Assembly (NCBI GenBank): GCA_016787295.1
Contig: JAEUUX010000179.1
Location: forward strand, 1-64,000
DNA: 64,000 bases
Direction of reading: 5' to 3'
From: Chitinophagales bacterium
Lineage (GTDB): Bacteria > Bacteroidota > Bacteroidia > Chitinophagales > UBA2359
The notes under the pieces are model-generated. The model had not been told where the DNA came from. It saw nothing but the letters and a program-made list of their open reading frames with translations, and did no database searches. A program made the translations under genes and the position numbers. Within the stretch, counting starts at the first letter, position 1. Each line of letters starts with the position of its first letter. Positions 61,825 through 64,000 of this stretch are shown here, in pieces.

Positions 61825-62311
61825 ACAAACAGTTGATTTGGATTAAAAATTATGCGATAAACACCCCTAAAGGCGCGCAAAGTTAGCGTTTTTTATTGAT
61901 TAATTACAGTTATGCACTACATTCATCAAGAAATCTTAGCAAATTCTTTATTTTTTTGCGTTATCATCGCGTTCAACCCACAAAATCACCCCAATTCTCA
62001 TACCCAATATCTCCAACACCGCCCACTATCATACATTTCAGCATTCATAACATAATTTATTTGGGCGTTTCCCTACGGGTCGGGCTGCTACGGGCTTCGC
62101 TACGCTTGGTGCTGCGTTGCTCTCCGCACTGGCTAACGCCACCCTCCGCATCCCTAACGCGCTTCGCCATTCGAACAATTTTATCCAATCCTATTTTTTT
62201 TTCACAAACCCCTCAAAAAAAAACACAACAATAAATTTTTTTGACTAAATAGTTGGTAATTCCAACAAAAAGCCGTACCTTTCTGAAAAAATACCAAATT
62301 TACCAATTTAC
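61825..62311. other. Intergenic region with repeat A
   Basis: About 490 bp between divergent genes. A minus-strand TAACTTTG (plus 61878-61885) may be the -7 box of the HU-CCDC81 gene. A core repeat A copy lies at 62063-62177. The sequence before the lipoprotein gene is AT-rich with no clear promoter. The 112-codon plus-strand reading frame at 61896-62234 runs through the repeat and is not a gene. Confidence 0.55.
62063..62177 (+). repeat. Dispersed repeat family A, core copy
   Basis: GGGCGTTTCCCTACGGGTCG ... GCGCTTCGCCATTCGAACAA, nearly identical to the 16373-16487 copy. It lacks the flanks of the extended copies. Confidence 0.85.
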
Positions 62312-62878
62312 ATGTCTTTCTTTCGTCTAAATCTGTTACTAACTTATGCTTGTTTACACATCTTTGCCCTTTGGTCGTGTCAACCCGACACCCCCTCCAC
62401 CACCACGAGCAAAACCTTCTTTTCGGTTCCCGACTTTGTAGCTGACCAAACCCAATTCCTCCAACAACAAAAAATACAATTGGACAAACAGCTACACATC
62501 AACCAACAAAAAGAACAACAACACATTGTACAACCCAATTGGGAAAAAGAATTGGCACTCTTTGCCAATACCGACATCAACAAAGCCGCTTGGCGCGATA
62601 GCTACCAAAAAGATAGCAACTTTGTGGTACAAGACAGCCTGTGGCACATCGACTATACCGCCCGCGACCCACACCTGCGCACCCAAAAAATCAGCATTCA
62701 ACGCCATCAACAAAACCTCCATTCTCTTAGCATACACAACCAAGTCAACAACCTATTCTATAGCCTAGACGAACGTTTGGCATATCAACCCAACAAAGGC
62801 TACCAAATTGTCAGCGTCCAGAATATTGTTCTATTAAAAGCCGATACCCTGCGCCTCGATGCTCAATTTGTGAAATAA
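62312..62878 (+). CDS. Putative lipoprotein of unknown function
   Basis: 188 aa. An N-terminal hydrophobic segment ends in a lipobox-like LFALWSC (IFALWSCQPD; Cys at about 23), so it is probably an outer- or inner-membrane lipoprotein. The rest is Gln-rich and hydrophilic at first (QQQKIQLDKQLHINQQKEQQH), then has beta-strand character (WHIDYTARDPHLRTQKISI, YQIVSVQNIVLL). No family was recognised. It lies 82 bp before the start of the ENKGQW protein on the same strand, with different apparent function. Confidence 0.65.
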   Translation: MSFFRLNLLLTYACLHIFALWSCQPDTPSTTTSKTFFSVPDFVADQTQFLQQQKIQLDKQLHINQQKEQQHIVQPNWEKELALFANTDINKAAWRDSYQKDSNFVVQDSLWHIDYTARDPHLRTQKISIQRHQQNLHSLSIHNQVNNLFYSLDERLAYQPNKGYQIVSVQNIVLLKADTLRLDAQFVK

Positions 62879-62960
62879 ACAAACCAACAACACCCTTGTC
62901 AAAAATACACAATAACACCCCCAAAACATCAAAAAAATATTAACCATAATACCTTTTCCC

Positions 62961-64000
62961 ATGATGAAAAAGTTACTTCTATTGTGGTGTTGCTATTCTA
63001 TAGCACCCACACTTCATCTATTGGCTTGTGAAGGCAATCCGCCCACCTATTTGTCTTTCATCGAAAACAAAGGACAATGGCAAGCACCCATTCAATACCA
63101 AGTAGAACTCAACAATGCCCGTTTGTATCTCGAAAACAATCGTTTGACCTATTTATTGATGCACACCGACGACATCAATACTATCCACGAAGCACACCAC
63201 ACAGGCGCCGATTTGAGCAATTTTGCTTTGCGATGCCATGCCTACCATGTTAATTTTGTCAATGCCAACAATGTTGTACCCGCTGCCACCTGCCAAGAAA
63301 CACGCTACAATAACTACTACCTTGGTAGCGACCCTGCACGCTGGAAAAGCCATGTTGGTATCTTTAACCAAACAGATTATACCAATATCTACAATGGTAT
63401 CGACATGCGCCTATATGGTGAAGACGGACGTATTAAGTACGATTTTATTGTGGCGCCCAACGCCAATCCGCAACAAATCCTCCTTCAATACGAAGGGGTA
63501 GACAATATTAGTATACAGCAAAAAAATCTACATATCCAAACATCAGTCAACACACTCATCGAATTGCAGCCGTATGTATACCAATATATCAATGGTCAAC
63601 TCACCGAAGTTGCAGCCGAATATGTATTAAATGGTAACGAATTGTCTTTCCATTTCCCCAACGGCTACAATACCGACTATGAACTCATCATTGACCCCGA
63701 AATTGTTTTTGCCACCTATACAGGCTCTACTACCGACAATTGGGGCTTTACTGCCACCTACGACAGTGACGGACACCTCTATGCAGGTGGATCTATTTTC
63801 ACAGGGGCAGGTTATCCCACCACTGTGGGCGCTTTTCAGGTTAACTTTGGCGGTGGCGAAGCAGCAAGCTATGGCGGAGGTAACGACATTGGTATAACCA
63901 AATTTACACCCGACGGTAGCAACCTCGTTTTCTCTACCTATCTCGGAGGAAACCGCGACGAAATTCCCGAAAGTTTAATCGTCGACAAAGATGGCAACCT
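62961..64000 (+). CDS. Secreted ENKGQW/SBBP-repeat protein, N-terminal part (cut by the window edge)
   Basis: Open from ATG 62961 to the window edge (about 346 codons), continuing beyond it. Signal peptide MMKKLLLLWCCYSIAPTLHLLA; then FIENKGQWQAPIQYQVE, the N-terminal mark of a large Bacteroidota family (DUF7948-type), with DRVGWK-like RWKSHVGIFNQTDYTNIYNGIDMRLY and DFIVAPNANPQQI. From about residue 250, SBBP-like beta-propeller repeats begin (ATYDSDGHLYAGGSIF, ITKFTPDGSNLVFSTYLGGN). Such proteins usually end in a T9SS sorting domain; the end is not visible here. It probably serves as a large surface or adhesive protein exported by T9SS. Confidence 0.85.
   Translation, partial: MMKKLLLLWCCYSIAPTLHLLACEGNPPTYLSFIENKGQWQAPIQYQVELNNARLYLENNRLTYLLMHTDDINTIHEAHHTGADLSNFALRCHAYHVNFVNANNVVPAATCQETRYNNYYLGSDPARWKSHVGIFNQTDYTNIYNGIDMRLYGEDGRIKYDFIVAPNANPQQILLQYEGVDNISIQQKNLHIQTSVNTLIELQPYVYQYINGQLTEVAAEYVLNGNELSFHFPNGYNTDYELIIDPEIVFATYTGSTTDNWGFTATYDSDGHLYAGGSIFTGAGYPTTVGAFQVNFGGGEAASYGGGNDIGITKFTPDGSNLVFSTYLGGNRDEIPESLIVDKDGN

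Overview
The window comes from a member of the Bacteroidota. The evidence is a type IX secretion (T9SS) C-terminal sorting domain, a PorP/SprF-type membrane protein, an ENKGQW-type gliding/adhesin protein, PD40/OmpA envelope proteins, a LuxC-type reductase facing a ferredoxin gene, and several promoters of the Bacteroidota form TTG-N19-21-TAnnTTTG. Start codons are not preceded by Shine-Dalgarno sequences. The overall flavour is that of a Saprospiria- or Chitinophagia-like bacterium, but nothing here fixes the order or genus.

Layout. 0-9.3 kb: a secreted M43-like metalloprotease/beta-helix T9SS protein and a membrane-anchored formylglycine-generating-enzyme-like protein. 9.7-16.3 kb: LuxC-type reductase, ferredoxin, DUF6157, a zinc metallopeptidase, a small membrane protein and ClpC. 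16.7-19.9 kb: a PD40-OmpA envelope protein and dihydropteroate synthase. 20.0-30.0 kb: a compact seven-gene minus-strand operon, the most unusual part of the window. 30.2-31.5 kb: aspartate kinase. 31.5-35.2 kb: a repeat-rich, nearly gene-free region with dispersed elements, a tandem ~0.3-kb duplication full of hairpins, a 23 x 21-bp minisatellite, and one fibronectin-III-like gene. 35.2-45.1 kb: fabG, sucD, a VOC protein, a single-chain restriction-modification enzyme, acyl-CoA dehydrogenase and leuS. 45.6-50.4 kb: an ECF sigma / membrane regulator / Spy-like trio and an Mla-type lipid ABC transporter with two permeases. 50.6-64 kb: envelope genes (DUF3592, polysaccharide deacetylase, a PorE-like TPR-PD40-SPOR protein, M32 carboxypeptidase, YraN, PorP/SprF, DUF1304, coiled-coil protein, OmpA, HU-CCDC81/SPOR protein, lipoprotein, and an ENKGQW protein cut by the window edge).

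The 20-30 kb operon has, in transcription order: two paralogous class-I isoprenoid-synthase-like proteins whose Asp-rich motifs are altered; a 1036-aa GAF / histidine-kinase-like protein; two proteins of unknown family; an NtrC-like response regulator with a non-canonical GAFTGA loop; and a response regulator fused to a TIR-like domain. It has a good Bacteroidota promoter at its head and a hairpin terminator at its end, and its genes overlap or nearly touch. This looks like one signalling or defence module in which an isoprenoid-like enzyme pair, a sensor and two outputs act together. The function is inferred from architecture only.

No rRNA or CRISPR array was recognised, and I saw no convincing tRNA, though I could not run a covariance search.
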